Source: an uncultured bacterium
GTDB taxonomy: Bacteria; Cyanobacteriota; Vampirovibrionia; Gastranaerophilales; Gastranaerophilaceae
Length of the DNA stretch: 47,458 nt
Reading direction: 5' to 3'
NCBI GenBank assembly: GCA_902794035.1
Contig: CADBFN010000013.1
Coordinates: 1 to 47,458, forward strand
Under the pieces are notes generated by a model. That model worked only from the letters and a program-made list of their open reading frames with translations, was not told where the DNA came from and ran no database searches. Shown here piece after piece: positions 15,612-24,702 of the stretch. Position 1 is the first letter of the stretch. Every line of letters starts with the position of its first letter. The position numbers and the translations under genes are program-made.

Positions 15612-16439
15612 ATGATTGATCCAAAATTACAGGCAGGACTGTTAGCAGTTGCAATAAATGCTGTTGCACTATTTGTAATTTTTAAAATTATAGATATTGT
15701 AAACAGAAAAATTATAGAAAAAATCCGAAATCAGGAATCTAATTCCCCATTGCTTCGATTTATACCTATAATAATGAAAGTAGTAAAGTTTGTACTTGTC
15801 TTTATTGCTATAACAGGGATATTGCAAACTCAGGGCTATTCAATGTCTTCAATTATTGCAGGTTTTGGTATCGGAGGTTTGGCTGTAGGTATGGCGGCTA
15901 AAGATACACTTGCTGATATTTTCGGGAGTTTATCTATTTTATCCGACAAAGTTTACAGAATAGGTGATTATGTAAAGGTAAATGGAATTGAAGGATATGT
16001 TGAAGATATTTCGATTTTTTCAACAAAAATACGGGATTTAGACAATTTTTTAATCACGGTTCCAAATAATATGGCTGCAAATGCGGTTGTTACAAATGTT
16101 TCAAGAGCGACAAAAAGATTGCTGAAAATAACTTTTGGTGTCACATATTCAACATCTGATGAAAAAATAGAGCAGGCTAAGCAAATTTTGAATGATATTG
16201 GTAAAAATCACAAAGATATTCATAATGATTTTACTATAGCAATTCACGATCTTGGTGACAGTTCTATTAATATCAGATTTATGGGTTATGTAAAAACCGG
16301 TTCATATTTTAAATTTTTAAAAGTTCGCGGTGAATTTATCGAGCTTGTTGTTAAAGCCTTTAGAGAAAATAATATTGATTTTGCATTCCCATCAAGATCA
16401 ATTTATATAGAAAGTGATAACAGTAAAATTGAAAATTAA
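15612..16439 (+). CDS. MscS-family mechanosensitive channel
   Basis: This 275-residue protein is a small-conductance mechanosensitive channel. It has an N-terminal membrane helix (about 8-28) and a second around 50-68. The pore-lining TM3 has the alternating Ala/Gly pattern SSIIAGFGIGGLAVGMAAKD (about 79-98), followed by the MscS beta domain (VYRIGDYVKVNGIEGYVEDISIFSTKIRD, IRDLDNFLITVPN). Such channels release solutes during hypo-osmotic shock. AAGGA is upstream of the ATG. The 3' end overlaps rlmH. Confidence 0.95.
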   Translation: MIDPKLQAGLLAVAINAVALFVIFKIIDIVNRKIIEKIRNQESNSPLLRFIPIIMKVVKFVLVFIAITGILQTQGYSMSSIIAGFGIGGLAVGMAAKDTLADIFGSLSILSDKVYRIGDYVKVNGIEGYVEDISIFSTKIRDLDNFLITVPNNMAANAVVTNVSRATKRLLKITFGVTYSTSDEKIEQAKQILNDIGKNHKDIHNDFTIAIHDLGDSSINIRFMGYVKTGSYFKFLKVRGEFIELVVKAFRENNIDFAFPSRSIYIESDNSKIEN

Positions 16440-16899
16440 AATTATCGCACTTGGTAAAATTAAAGAAAAATTTTTAAAATCTGGCATAGACGAATTTTTA
16501 AAACGTCTTACTCCTTATGCACAAATTAACATTACAGAAATAAATCCGATAGAAATAAAAGACGAGAATTTAAAGGATAAAATTTTAATTCAGGAAGGTG
16601 AAAAAATCCTTTCTTATATTAAACCAACAGATTATGTCATAACAATGGAAATTTTAGGCAGGGAATTTTCAAGCGAAGAATTTGCTTCAAAGATTGAAGA
16701 ATTGACAAATCTTGGCACTCAGGAAATAGTTTTTGTTATAGGTTCTTCCTGCGGGATAGGGGAAAATGTTTCTGCGCGCGCGAATTTGAAAATGAGTATG
16801 TCGCGTATGACTTTTTTACACGAATTTGCAAGATTAATTCTTGTTGAACAAATTTACAGAGCATTTAAAATTATAAAAGGTGAAACATACCATAAATAA
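16414..16899 (+). CDS. rlmH: RlmH 23S rRNA methyltransferase
   Basis: RlmH methylates pseudouridine 1915 in helix 69 of 23S rRNA, acting on assembled ribosomes. The product shows the SPOUT knot features FVIGSSCGIGENV and LKMSMSRMTFLHEFARLILVEQIYRAFKIIKGETYHK, ending in the conserved YHK. The listed GTG start gives 161 residues. A TTG at 16429 would give KIKIIALGKIKEKF directly at the N-terminus, closer to the usual 155-160; neither has a good ribosome site. The overlap with the MscS gene (26 or 11 bp) suggests coupled translation. Confidence 0.95.
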   Translation: MITVKLKIKIIALGKIKEKFLKSGIDEFLKRLTPYAQINITEINPIEIKDENLKDKILIQEGEKILSYIKPTDYVITMEILGREFSSEEFASKIEELTNLGTQEIVFVIGSSCGIGENVSARANLKMSMSRMTFLHEFARLILVEQIYRAFKIIKGETYHK

Positions 16900-16963
16900 T
16901 AATCAGATATATATTTTTTTTATAGCAATATATGATTATAATAATAAAAAGGATTAAATCATT

Positions 16964-17929
16964 ATGGAAAAAAATTGTTTGAATTGTACAAATGTCAGAA
17001 AAGTTGTAATGATAGGCTGCGGGTTTGTCGGAGCGGCATGCTGTTTTTCGATAATGCAGTCGGGGTTATTTTCAGAGATGGTTCTTATTGATGCAGATAA
17101 GGCAAAAGCTCAGGGCGAAGCTTTGGATATAAGTCATGGTGTACCGTTTGCTAAACCTATAAAAATCTATGCAGGTGATTATGATGATATCAAAGATGCA
17201 TCTTTGGTAATTATCAGTGCGGGAGCAAATCAAAAACCGGGAGAAACACGACTTGATTTGGTCAAAAAGAATATTTCCATTTTTAAATCAATTATTCCTG
17301 AAATTAAAAAACGCGATTATAATGGAATATTATTAATTGTTGCAAATCCTGTTGATATTTTGACAACAGTTGCAATAAAGCTTTCTGGATTGCCTGAAAA
17401 TAAAGTTATAGGTTCAGGAACAGTTTTGGATACAGCAAGATTAAAATATGAACTTGGTAATCATCTGAATGTTGATTCAAGAAGTGTTCACGCTTTTATT
17501 ATCGGTGAACATGGAGACAGTGAAATTCCTGCCTGGTCAAGTGCGAATGTTTCAGGCATTCCGCTTAATAAATTTTGCGAAATGCGTGGATATTGCGACC
17601 ATGAAGGCAATATGAAGCAAATTGCGTAGAATGTAAAAAATAGTGCATATCAAATTATTGAAAAGAAAAAAGCCACATACTACGGAGTTGCAATGGCAGT
17701 CAAAAGAATATGCGAAGCTATCGTTCGTGATGAAAAATCTATTTTGTCTGTTTCTTCAATGATGCATGGTCAATACGGAATAGATGGAATTTCTTTATCT
17801 ATGCCTGCAATAGTCGGTAAAGACGGAGTTGAAACTCTTGTTCCTATTCAATTAAACAAAGAAGAAACAGAAAAATTGCAACAATCTGCAAAAACCCTGC
17901 AGGATATTATTAAGCAGAATGAATTTTAA
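16964..17929 (+). pseudogene. ldh: L-lactate dehydrogenase broken by an in-frame amber codon
   Basis: The full frame of 322 codons reads as an L-lactate dehydrogenase except for TAG at 17627-17629. Upstream are the NAD loop GCGFVGAACC, NQKPGETRLDL (Gln expected for lactate specificity and substrate-binding Arg), ANPVDILT, GSGTVLDTARLKYELG and the catalytic His in GEHGDSEIPAW. Downstream in the same frame, with no frameshift, the family C-terminus resumes as NVKNSAYQIIEKKKATYYGVA and continues to KQNEF. Total length is normal. The stop removes about 100 C-terminal residues, including substrate-pocket and allosteric helices. Both halves stay free of other damage, so the change is recent, a sequencing error, or readthrough. 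TAG is an ordinary stop elsewhere in the window. Confidence 0.85.
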
Positions 17930-17962
17930 GTTAATATAAAAATATAGGTAACAATATAGGAA

Positions 17963-18112
17963 TTACCACAAAAATAAGTTAAAATCAGCACCCACCCCTA
18001 TTCTCTCTTGTGAGGGAGGGAGAAATTTCAAATTGAACAGAATGTGAAATTTAGAAATTTGGGAGGGTGATTCCCCGTTAGGGATAACCGTTTTGCCCAA
18101 ATTTTGTGGTAA
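17963..18112. repeat. 150-bp element with 11-bp perfect inverted ends
   Basis: TTACCACAAAA (17963-17973) and TTTTGTGGTAA (18102-18112) are exact inverted ends. Inside is a diverged family-A repeat: a CACCCACCCC...GGGAGGGTG outer pair, a CTCTC/GAGGGAG stem and the AAATTTC...GAAATTT hairpin. There is no coding capacity. It fits a miniature inverted-repeat element, or a family-A copy within a second element. Confidence 0.6.
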
Positions 18113-18130
18113 ATAATATATAATTGCCAA

Positions 18131-18157
18131 AATATAATTTTGTAAACAAATTATATT
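18131..18157. repeat. AT-rich inverted repeat before hisS
   Basis: AATATAATTT (18131-18140) and AAATTATATT (18148-18157) are perfect inverted repeats 17 bp before the hisS start. They could form a leader hairpin or overlap -10-like boxes (ATATAAT). No T-box features (specifier loop or antiterminator) are recognisable. Confidence 0.4.
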
Positions 18158-18174
18158 TATAATATAATCAAGTT

Positions 18175-19416
18175 ATGGCAAATATAATAAAAGTTTTAAA
18201 AGGTACAAAAGATATTTTACCTCAGGATGTAGAGAAGTGGCATTTTGTGGAAGAAAATGCGCTCAAAGTGTTTTCTTCATTCGGGGTAAAAGAAATAAGA
18301 ACACCGATAATTGAAAGTACTGATTTATTTCAGCGTGGTGTCGGGGAAACAACGGATATTGTAAACAAAGAAATGTACACTTTTGAAAAAAGTGACCGTT
18401 CAATAACATTGCGTCCTGAAAATACGGCAGGAGTCGTTCGTTCTTATATTGAAAACGGGATGCACAGATTACCGGCACCTGTAAAACTTTGGTATAAAGG
18501 TCCGATGTTTAGGTATGAACGCCCTCAGGCAGGACGTCAAAGACAATTCCATCAGGTTGGGGTCGAAATGTTCGGTGTTTCTCAACCGTCTGCGGATGCC
18601 GAAATTATTTTAATGGCAGAAAATTTCTTAAAATCAATCGGGCTTGATGATTTGGATGTAGAAATAAATTCTCTCGGTTGTCCAAAATGTCGTGCGGTTT
18701 TCAAAGAAAATTTAAAAAATGTAATTCGTCCATATTTGAACGATTTATGCGAAGATTGCCAATCAAGATTTGAAAAAAATCCGCTAAGACTTTTGGATTG
18801 TAAAGTTCCGACTTGTCAGGAAATATTTTCCAAACCTGAAATCCAAAAAGTTATAACCTCAGATTTTTTGTGTGATGAATGCAGAGAACACTACATTCAA
18901 TTAAAGAAATATTTAGACGAATTAAATGTAAAATATAGTGAAAACAAGCATCTTGTCAGAGGTTTGGATTATTATACAAGAACTGTATTTGAAATTAAAT
19001 CTAACAATCTGGGATCACAAAATGCAGTTTGCGGCGGCGGCAGATATGATAACCTTGTTTCTGAACTTGGCGGAGAACCGACTCCTGCGATTGGTTTTGC
19101 GATGGGTATGGAAAGGCTTATATCTTTGCTGAAAGAAAAAGAATCTTCAAAACTTGACGGTTATATCGTTTCAAATGATACGACAGAAGCATTAAAACTT
19201 GCGCAGGAACTTCGTTTGCAGGGTTTGAATATAGAAATTGATTTGACAAACAAAAAGTTTACAAAACAACTTGAAAAAGCTTCAAAACTGGCAAAGTATG
19301 CCATAATTTTAGGTGAAGATGAAATAAAAGAAAATAAAGTTTCTATAAAAGATTTATCCAACGGGAATCAAGTAAGTGCAGAAAGAAGTGAGTGCATTAA
19401 ATGGATAGAGAAGTAA
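18175..19416 (+). CDS. hisS: Histidyl-tRNA synthetase
   Basis: This class II synthetase of 413 residues charges tRNA-His. Motif 1 lies in RTPIIESTDLFQRGVGET. Motif 2 is RPENTAGVVRSYIEN with FRYERPQAGRQRQFHQVGVE. The histidine-specific signature is GLDYYTRTVFE, and motif 3 is AIGFAMGMERLISLL. The C-terminal anticodon-binding domain follows. A four-CxxC cysteine-rich insertion (CPKC, CEDC, CKVPTC, CDEC) between motif 2 and GLDYYTR may bind zinc. The gene overlaps the next one by 16 bp. Confidence 0.97.
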   Translation: MANIIKVLKGTKDILPQDVEKWHFVEENALKVFSSFGVKEIRTPIIESTDLFQRGVGETTDIVNKEMYTFEKSDRSITLRPENTAGVVRSYIENGMHRLPAPVKLWYKGPMFRYERPQAGRQRQFHQVGVEMFGVSQPSADAEIILMAENFLKSIGLDDLDVEINSLGCPKCRAVFKENLKNVIRPYLNDLCEDCQSRFEKNPLRLLDCKVPTCQEIFSKPEIQKVITSDFLCDECREHYIQLKKYLDELNVKYSENKHLVRGLDYYTRTVFEIKSNNLGSQNAVCGGGRYDNLVSELGGEPTPAIGFAMGMERLISLLKEKESSKLDGYIVSNDTTEALKLAQELRLQGLNIEIDLTNKKFTKQLEKASKLAKYAIILGEDEIKENKVSIKDLSNGNQVSAERSECIKWIEK

Positions 19417-20264
19417 AAGTTTCAGTAATCGTTCCTGTATATAATGTAGAAAATTATCTTGCAAGATGTTTGAACTCGTTAATAAATCAAACATTGCATG
19501 AAATTGAAATAATCTGTATAAATGATGGATCAAGCGATAATTCCTTAAATATTTTGGAAGAGTATTCAAATAAAGATGCAAGAATCAGGGTAGTAAATCA
19601 GGAAAACAAAGGATTATCAAAATCAAGGAATACCGGCATAGATTTGGCAACAGGAGAATATATAAGTTTTGTTGATTCGGATGATTGGGTAGATGAAAAC
19701 TTTCTTGAAGTTTTATATAATGCCGCAAAAGAGCATGATGCAGATATTGCGGCTACAGATGTTGCTGTTGTCAGATCCACTGCAGTAAAAGACTATATAA
19801 GATTTGAAAATGTAGCAATTTATACAGATACAATACAAAAATATAATATTTGTAAGTGCCCTGAAAAATGTAATATATGGAATAAAATATATAAATTGGA
19901 TAAAATCAGGCAGCATCAACTGTATTTTGAAAATATTTATTATGAGGATGTAATATGGACTCCAAAAGTTTTATATTATCTAAATACATTAATAACAATA
20001 CCCGGGACAAAATATTATTATTTTAGACATGGGCAGTCTGTAATCAGAAAAACTAAGAAAAATAAAAAAATGCAGGCCGATTTGGCTTATGCGCATGAAG
20101 TGTTTGATAAATTCCTGGCGGATGTAAATATTGACAAAAATTTGTTAGAAATTAAGCAAGTAAAAAAATATAAGTTATTAGGAATTACTTTGCTCAAAAA
20201 AATAACAATTGGGCAAAAAGAAGAATATAAATTATTTAACATTATTAAATGGCGTAAATCTTGA
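19401..20264 (+). CDS. Family 2 glycosyltransferase
   Basis: This 287-residue GT-A fold enzyme opens VSVIVPVYNVENYLARCLNSL. It has CINDGSSDNS for nucleotide-sugar binding, ENKGLSKSRNTGID, and the DxD-type metal motif FVDSDDWVD (about residues 92-100). The C-terminal third has a YYEDVIWTPK segment typical of polysaccharide GT2 enzymes. There is no membrane segment. Donor and acceptor cannot be assigned. It starts inside the hisS 3' end, an unusual partner, which suggests transcription by read-through from hisS. Confidence 0.9.
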   Translation: MDREVKVSVIVPVYNVENYLARCLNSLINQTLHEIEIICINDGSSDNSLNILEEYSNKDARIRVVNQENKGLSKSRNTGIDLATGEYISFVDSDDWVDENFLEVLYNAAKEHDADIAATDVAVVRSTAVKDYIRFENVAIYTDTIQKYNICKCPEKCNIWNKIYKLDKIRQHQLYFENIYYEDVIWTPKVLYYLNTLITIPGTKYYYFRHGQSVIRKTKKNKKMQADLAYAHEVFDKFLADVNIDKNLLEIKQVKKYKLLGITLLKKITIGQKEEYKLFNIIKWRKS

Positions 20265-20328
20265 TTTTTTTATTTAAAGGATTTATAATAAAATTCCGTA
20301 AATAGTCTTTTTTAAAAAGGGGAAAAAA

Positions 20329-20520
20329 ATGACAACACAAATTACGATTCGTTCAGACAGAGAAACAGATTACAAATTCATTTACAAAGGGGAAGAAGTA
20401 GTCTTAGGCGCAGGCAAAATCATCAGTATTGCTGATGGTCTTGAGCATGTCGTTCTTCCTACCACTGCAATGAAAATAATGAACAATTTAATTGTTGTAA
20501 AAGATGATATTAAAAAATAA
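20329..20520 (+). CDS. Small beta-rich protein, unknown
   Basis: The 63-residue product (MTTQITIRSDRETDYKFIYKGEEVVLGAG and on) is predicted mostly beta with no membrane segment or cysteines. I recognise no family. A strong AAGGGGA ribosome site lies upstream, and a clean terminator follows, so it is a real, probably well translated, single gene. Confidence 0.7.
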   Translation: MTTQITIRSDRETDYKFIYKGEEVVLGAGKIISIADGLEHVVLPTTAMKIMNNLIVVKDDIKK

Positions 20521-20554
20521 TTTTAATTTATAAAACATAATAAAAGCAATTTTT

Positions 20555-20588
20555 AAGGACAAGAGAAAATTTCCCTTGTCCTTTATTT
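20555..20588. terminator. Bidirectional terminator
   Basis: AAGGACAAG (20555-20563) pairs with CTTGTCCTT (20575-20583), and further pairing (GAAA/TTTC) is possible inside. T-rich sequence follows on the plus strand. It separates the 63-residue gene from the convergent aminopeptidase gene. Confidence 0.8.
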
Positions 20589-20610
20589 TTAGATATATAT
20601 TATGATAAAT

Positions 20611-22008
20611 TTATTCAGTAATATATTTAATCATAGTTCTTACACCACAGGCAGTAGAACCTTTAGCAAAGAATTCTCCTTGCGGTTTTTCCAAAAATGC
20701 AGTTCCTGCAATGTCCAAATGTGCCCATTTAACATTATCTGTAACAAATTCTTTTAAAAACATTCCTGCAGCAGATGCTCCGCCGTAACGGGTTCCGGTA
20801 TTTTTCATATCGGCAATGTCACTGTCCATATTATCTCTGTATTCCTGCCACATAGGAAGCTGCCAGAATTTTTCGCCTGAAACTTTACCGATTTCAATGA
20901 TTTTATTTATAAATTCTTCATCGTTACCCATAATTCCTGATGCTGCAGTACCCAAAGCAACCATACAAGCACCTGTCAGTGTTGCAATATCAACAACTTC
21001 ATCAACATCAAGTTTGCAGGCATAACAAAGTGCATCTGCCAATGTTAAACGACCTTCAGCATCAGTATTATCAACTTCAATTGTTTTACCGTTCATGGCG
21101 GTTAAAATATCTCCCGGTTTGTATGCTCCCATTCCCGGCATATTTTCGCATGCGGCGATGATTCCGTGAACTTCAACATCAGGTTTTAATTTAGCCATTG
21201 CTTTCATAATACCTATAACAACTGCAGATCCGCTCATATCATCACGCATGGTAAGCATTGAATTTGCAGGTTTCAAATCTAATCCGCCACTATCAAAACA
21301 AAGTCCTTTACCAATTATTGCAATTCTTTTTTTAGGATTTTGCGGAACATATTTCATGTGGATAAATTTTGGAGGTTCAATACTTCCTTTTGCAACTGCA
21401 AGGTATGCTCCCATTCCCATTTCTTCAATTTTGTTGTGGTCATATACAACTGTTTCAATTCCTTCAAGACTTTGAGCAATTTGCGCTAATTTTGTCGGAG
21501 TAGCGTAGGCTGCAGGTTCATTTGCCAGATTTCTTGAAAGTTCCATAGAATCTGCAACAACAATTGCTTTATTAACAAGTTCTTCATCAACATTAGAAAG
21601 ATAAAGTTCTTCAACATGAAAATCTTTCTTGGTTTTATATTTATCAAAACGATAATCGGATATTTTGGCCCCCAAAACGGCAGGTCCGCCATAATTGAAA
21701 TCGGTTGCAAAACAGATTCCGACTTTTTTAGCCTTTAATTCCCCGCATTTTTTAATGGCTTTTGCGGTATTTTTTCTTATAACATTATTTGTTAAATCTT
21801 CTTCTTTTCCTAAACCGATTACCAAAATATTTTTTGCAGGTCTTTGATTATGGGTGTGCAAAACAAAAGTTTCTCCTTTTTTACCGCTAAATTCGGAAGG
21901 CAAAAACTGATTTACCAAATCACAAGCTGTCTGTTTATCCTCAAATTTATTGATAATTAAAACATCACATTCAACTTGTTTTACATCTTCTACAACATTT
22001 ATATTCAT
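20611..22008 (-). CDS. pepA: Leucyl aminopeptidase (M17)
   Basis: This 465-residue cytosolic aminopeptidase uses two metal ions. The signature segments are GKGLCFDSGGLDLKPA (catalytic Lys and metal-binding Asp), MRDDMSGSAVVIG and NTDAEGRLTLADAL (Asp/Glu ligands and active-site Arg). The N-terminal regulatory domain (residues 1-160) is less conserved, as usual, and total length is a little short for the family. Its own promoter region lies at 22009-22120, shared divergently with the secreted hydrolase gene. Confidence 0.96.
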   Translation of the reverse strand: MNINVVEDVKQVECDVLIINKFEDKQTACDLVNQFLPSEFSGKKGETFVLHTHNQRPAKNILVIGLGKEEDLTNNVIRKNTAKAIKKCGELKAKKVGICFATDFNYGGPAVLGAKISDYRFDKYKTKKDFHVEELYLSNVDEELVNKAIVVADSMELSRNLANEPAAYATPTKLAQIAQSLEGIETVVYDHNKIEEMGMGAYLAVAKGSIEPPKFIHMKYVPQNPKKRIAIIGKGLCFDSGGLDLKPANSMLTMRDDMSGSAVVIGIMKAMAKLKPDVEVHGIIAACENMPGMGAYKPGDILTAMNGKTIEVDNTDAEGRLTLADALCYACKLDVDEVVDIATLTGACMVALGTAASGIMGNDEEFINKIIEIGKVSGEKFWQLPMWQEYRDNMDSDIADMKNTGTRYGGASAAGMFLKEFVTDNVKWAHLDIAGTAFLEKPQGEFFAKGSTACGVRTMIKYITE

Positions 22009-22120
22009 AAAACTCTCCTTTTTTTGAAATTATAACATTTTTTTTAATTTTCGGATAAAATTTAACATTTATTTGACAAAAGCAAATATAAATTTTAGCA
22101 TATAATAAAAAGGGAGTTTT

Positions 22121-23311
22121 ATGAAAAAGTTTTTATTAAGTATATTTTTGATATTTATTTTCTCAACATCATCCTATGGAGGAGATAATGTTAGTTTTAT
22201 ATATATAAACGGTTCTAATAATAATGATGAAAAAATGGCAAACTGGTATGAAAATGGCGTGAAAAAATTACATCCTGTTTTGCGTAAAAAATTTCTGAAA
22301 AACAGAACAATAAAAAAATATTATTCTCAATTTGGCGGTTTGAGTATTGATGAAGAACCTGTTATATTTTTCTGGGGTTATGACAGCAAAAATGATTTAG
22401 AGTTTGTAAAATCTCAGTTAGAAATTTCTAAAATGGTGAGTTCCTCCGGAGCATATATTGTAAGAAATTTAATAACACAATTTCTGCATGATGCAATATG
22501 GGTTCAAAAACCTCATAATATGAAGCCTATACTTGATGATTTGAATAAAAAAGTAATTGAGCAATCGCAAAAAGATAACAAGGTTATGTTATATGGTTAC
22601 AGTGCGGGTACATTTATTACTTATCAGTATATGTTTAATAAATTAAGATATATTGATCCTGAAAATTTATTTGAAAAACTCAATGCAGATGAAGATTTTA
22701 TAAACTTTGTAAAAGCAAACCCACAAGGGAATACCTGTATTTCAGCGTTATCGGAAGACGGCGCAAAAATCGGTACTTTTACATCAAACGGTCATTTAAT
22801 AATGAATCCGAATAAGCAGATGCTTAAAGAAAGTTACTTAAATCTTAAAGATGTAACACCAAAAGTTTGCGCGCCAGAAGATAACTTTGCGGGTACAATA
22901 AATTTTGCAAGTCCTCTGGTTCTTTTCTACTCCGACATGTCAGATCCTGATTATGAAATGAGTTATTACAGTGTTTTGCTGATTAAATATATTCTTGAAA
23001 AAGGAATCTTTATGATGACGATAAATTTTAGAGAAGATCCTCTCGGATTCCCTACAAACAGAAACCTTACGATAAGTGAAATTGAAAGACTGCTTGAAAT
23101 AAAGATAGAAAATCCGTCAGGGGTAATTTATGATAATTCCGGAGTATGGAGCAAAAGGATGTTTCCGTTTGCACATACCGCGTACTGGAGTGCGAGAAGG
23201 ACTTTTTCTTCCGCAATTGTAAAAAGTTTTGTAAATGCGTATAAATTCCAATATGATGAAAAATATCAGCAAAAAGTGATAAAAAGAAATAAGAAAAGTT
23301 CTGAATTGTAA
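22121..23311 (+). CDS. Secreted alpha/beta-hydrolase-like protein
   Basis: The 396-residue product has a clear signal peptide (KKFLLSIFLIFIFSTSSYGG, cleavage near 20-21). The segment KVMLYGYSAGTFITYQY has the GxSxG nucleophile elbow, with S161. This suggests a lipase/esterase fold of the alpha/beta-hydrolase class. Asp and His partners cannot be fixed by eye, although SDMSDPDYE and FAHTAYW are candidates. AGGGAG precedes the ATG. I recognise no specific family, and the substrate is unknown. It probably acts in the periplasm or outside the cell. Confidence 0.7.
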   Translation: MKKFLLSIFLIFIFSTSSYGGDNVSFIYINGSNNNDEKMANWYENGVKKLHPVLRKKFLKNRTIKKYYSQFGGLSIDEEPVIFFWGYDSKNDLEFVKSQLEISKMVSSSGAYIVRNLITQFLHDAIWVQKPHNMKPILDDLNKKVIEQSQKDNKVMLYGYSAGTFITYQYMFNKLRYIDPENLFEKLNADEDFINFVKANPQGNTCISALSEDGAKIGTFTSNGHLIMNPNKQMLKESYLNLKDVTPKVCAPEDNFAGTINFASPLVLFYSDMSDPDYEMSYYSVLLIKYILEKGIFMMTINFREDPLGFPTNRNLTISEIERLLEIKIENPSGVIYDNSGVWSKRMFPFAHTAYWSARRTFSSAIVKSFVNAYKFQYDEKYQQKVIKRNKKSSEL

Positions 23312-23313
23312 TA

Positions 23314-23730
23314 TTACATTGCACCGATACCGCGAAGAATTCCTATCATTCCTTCTGCTGCAATGTCATTTGTCACTTTTCCGTCTGAATTTATATAGTA
23401 AAAATTCATAATACTGACTGAAATCTTTTTACCTGAGGCTTTTATTCCAAGAAATTCTCCATCATGAGTCCCTGTCAAATCCCAATAAACCGCAGCTTTA
23501 TTCTCATCTGCAACGATATCTTTTATATGCCACTGTACATCAGAAAATCCTTTTCTCATCCAATGCACAACAGATAAATAGCCCTCTCCTCCATATAAAG
23601 CTTCAGGACTTGCAGGAGTGTAAAAAGAAGCATCATCTGCGATAAGTTCTTTCGCAAGTTTTGAATCTGCAGTATTAATCATTGTTTCAAATTTTTTCAT
23701 TATATCTTTGTTACGCTCTGTTATATTCAT
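23314..23730 (-). CDS. SnoaL-like (NTF2-fold) protein
   Basis: The 138-residue product has the layout of SnoaL-like ester cyclase domains. Helices at the start (ERNKDIMKKFETMINTADSKLAKELIADDASFYTPASPE) lead to a curved beta sheet with DVQWHIKDIVADENKAAVYWDLTGTHDGEFLGI and GKKISVSIMNFYYINSDGKV. These small alpha+beta barrels bind lipophilic or aromatic ligands and have many roles, so function is open. Only two bases separate its end from the convergent hydrolase gene. Confidence 0.8.
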   Translation of the reverse strand: MNITERNKDIMKKFETMINTADSKLAKELIADDASFYTPASPEALYGGEGYLSVVHWMRKGFSDVQWHIKDIVADENKAAVYWDLTGTHDGEFLGIKASGKKISVSIMNFYYINSDGKVTNDIAAEGMIGILRGIGAM

Positions 23731-23814
23731 AAATTTTCCTCTTCTTTAAAATCAATATATTCTTATAAAATTTATAACATCATGTAAAATATTTTTCAAA
23801 TAATAATTAGAGAT

Positions 23815-23882
23815 AAAAATATTGCCAATATGAATTTTGTAAAATTATGTTAAGTGCGGAAAGAAAGTAGGCAATAATTTTT
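23815..23882. repeat. Inverted repeat flanking a 43-bp core
   Basis: AAAAATATTGCC (23815-23826) and GGCAATAATTTTT (23870-23882) pair with one bulged base, with a nested AATTTT/AAAATT pair inside. It lies in the 189-bp gap before the GNAT-like gene. It may be a small element or a 5' leader structure. Confidence 0.4.
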
Positions 23883-23919
23883 ATCAGTAAACTTATAGAT
23901 ATAGAATTAATGGTTTTGT

Positions 23920-24702
23920 ATGAATATAAATTTCAATACTGCACAAAAATATAATAGTTTATGTTATCCAAATTTTACGGCAATTCCTTTAGCACAATAC
24001 GGGTATTTGCACGATAAAAAACAAAATGTAGTAGTATATCAACTTGAAAAACAAGATGTAAATTATTTGCAAAATATATCTGATAACATTGATAGCTTTT
24101 ATAAAAAGCATGAAATTACTGATGATTCGACAAAACAAGTTTTAAAAGAAGCAGTTGAAGCAGGTATAGAAATTCTGCAAAGTAAATATGAAAAGAAAGC
24201 AAAAGTGTTGCTTGCTCTCTCGGATGATGAGCCAAGTGCAATATTAATCGGAAATGTTTTAAAAGTTGATAAAAATGGCGGTTTTCATTACTCAAGCAGA
24301 AAAAATCATTCAAAAGACGAAACGGAACTTGATTGGCTTGCAACCTGGAATAAAAAGATTTTTGGTGAAGGCAAAGTTATTGTAACAGAGTTTTTCCATT
24401 CTGTACTAAAAGATGGTTTTAAACATATTTATGTACGTTCGGAAGTCCCTGAAAAATCTTTTGCATTGGATTTTTATAAAAAAATGGGTTTTGAACCTTT
24501 ATCAGAAGAGCAAAGAGAAATTCAACGTAAAAATGATAACAGATATTTAATTGGTGATTACGATTCATTAGAAGATAATATAATACCAATGAAAATTACA
24601 ACCAGAGCTATAAAAAACAGTATAAAACAACGAAGTGATGAACTGGACAGAAAAGAATATAAAGATCATATAAGCATCTGCTTGCCTGATAGCAATTTAT
24701 AA
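23920..24702 (+). CDS. GNAT-like acetyltransferase, lineage-specific N-terminus
   Basis: The product has 260 residues. The C-terminal half looks like a GNAT acyltransferase, with HIYVRSEVPEKSFALDFYKKMGFEPLSEEQ in place of the usual last helix and strand and a diverged acetyl-CoA loop. The N-terminal 20 residues (MNINFNTAQKYNSLCYPNFT) form a low-complexity polar lead without a signal peptide. No strong ribosome site is visible. It overlaps the convergent ChbG-like gene by six bases. The acceptor is unknown. Confidence 0.65.
   Translation: MNINFNTAQKYNSLCYPNFTAIPLAQYGYLHDKKQNVVVYQLEKQDVNYLQNISDNIDSFYKKHEITDDSTKQVLKEAVEAGIEILQSKYEKKAKVLLALSDDEPSAILIGNVLKVDKNGGFHYSSRKNHSKDETELDWLATWNKKIFGEGKVIVTEFFHSVLKDGFKHIYVRSEVPEKSFALDFYKKMGFEPLSEEQREIQRKNDNRYLIGDYDSLEDNIIPMKITTRAIKNSIKQRSDELDRKEYKDHISICLPDSNL

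Noticed and set aside
17693-17929. Separate 78-codon gene starting at 17693
   Set aside because: It is the C-terminal part of lactate dehydrogenase in the same frame as the upstream part, so I merged both as one interrupted gene.
16964-17929. Genome-wide amber recoding as explanation for the ldh stop
   Set aside because: TAG ends intact genes in this window, for example HU (30119-30121) and the M20 peptidase, so TAG is a normal stop here.
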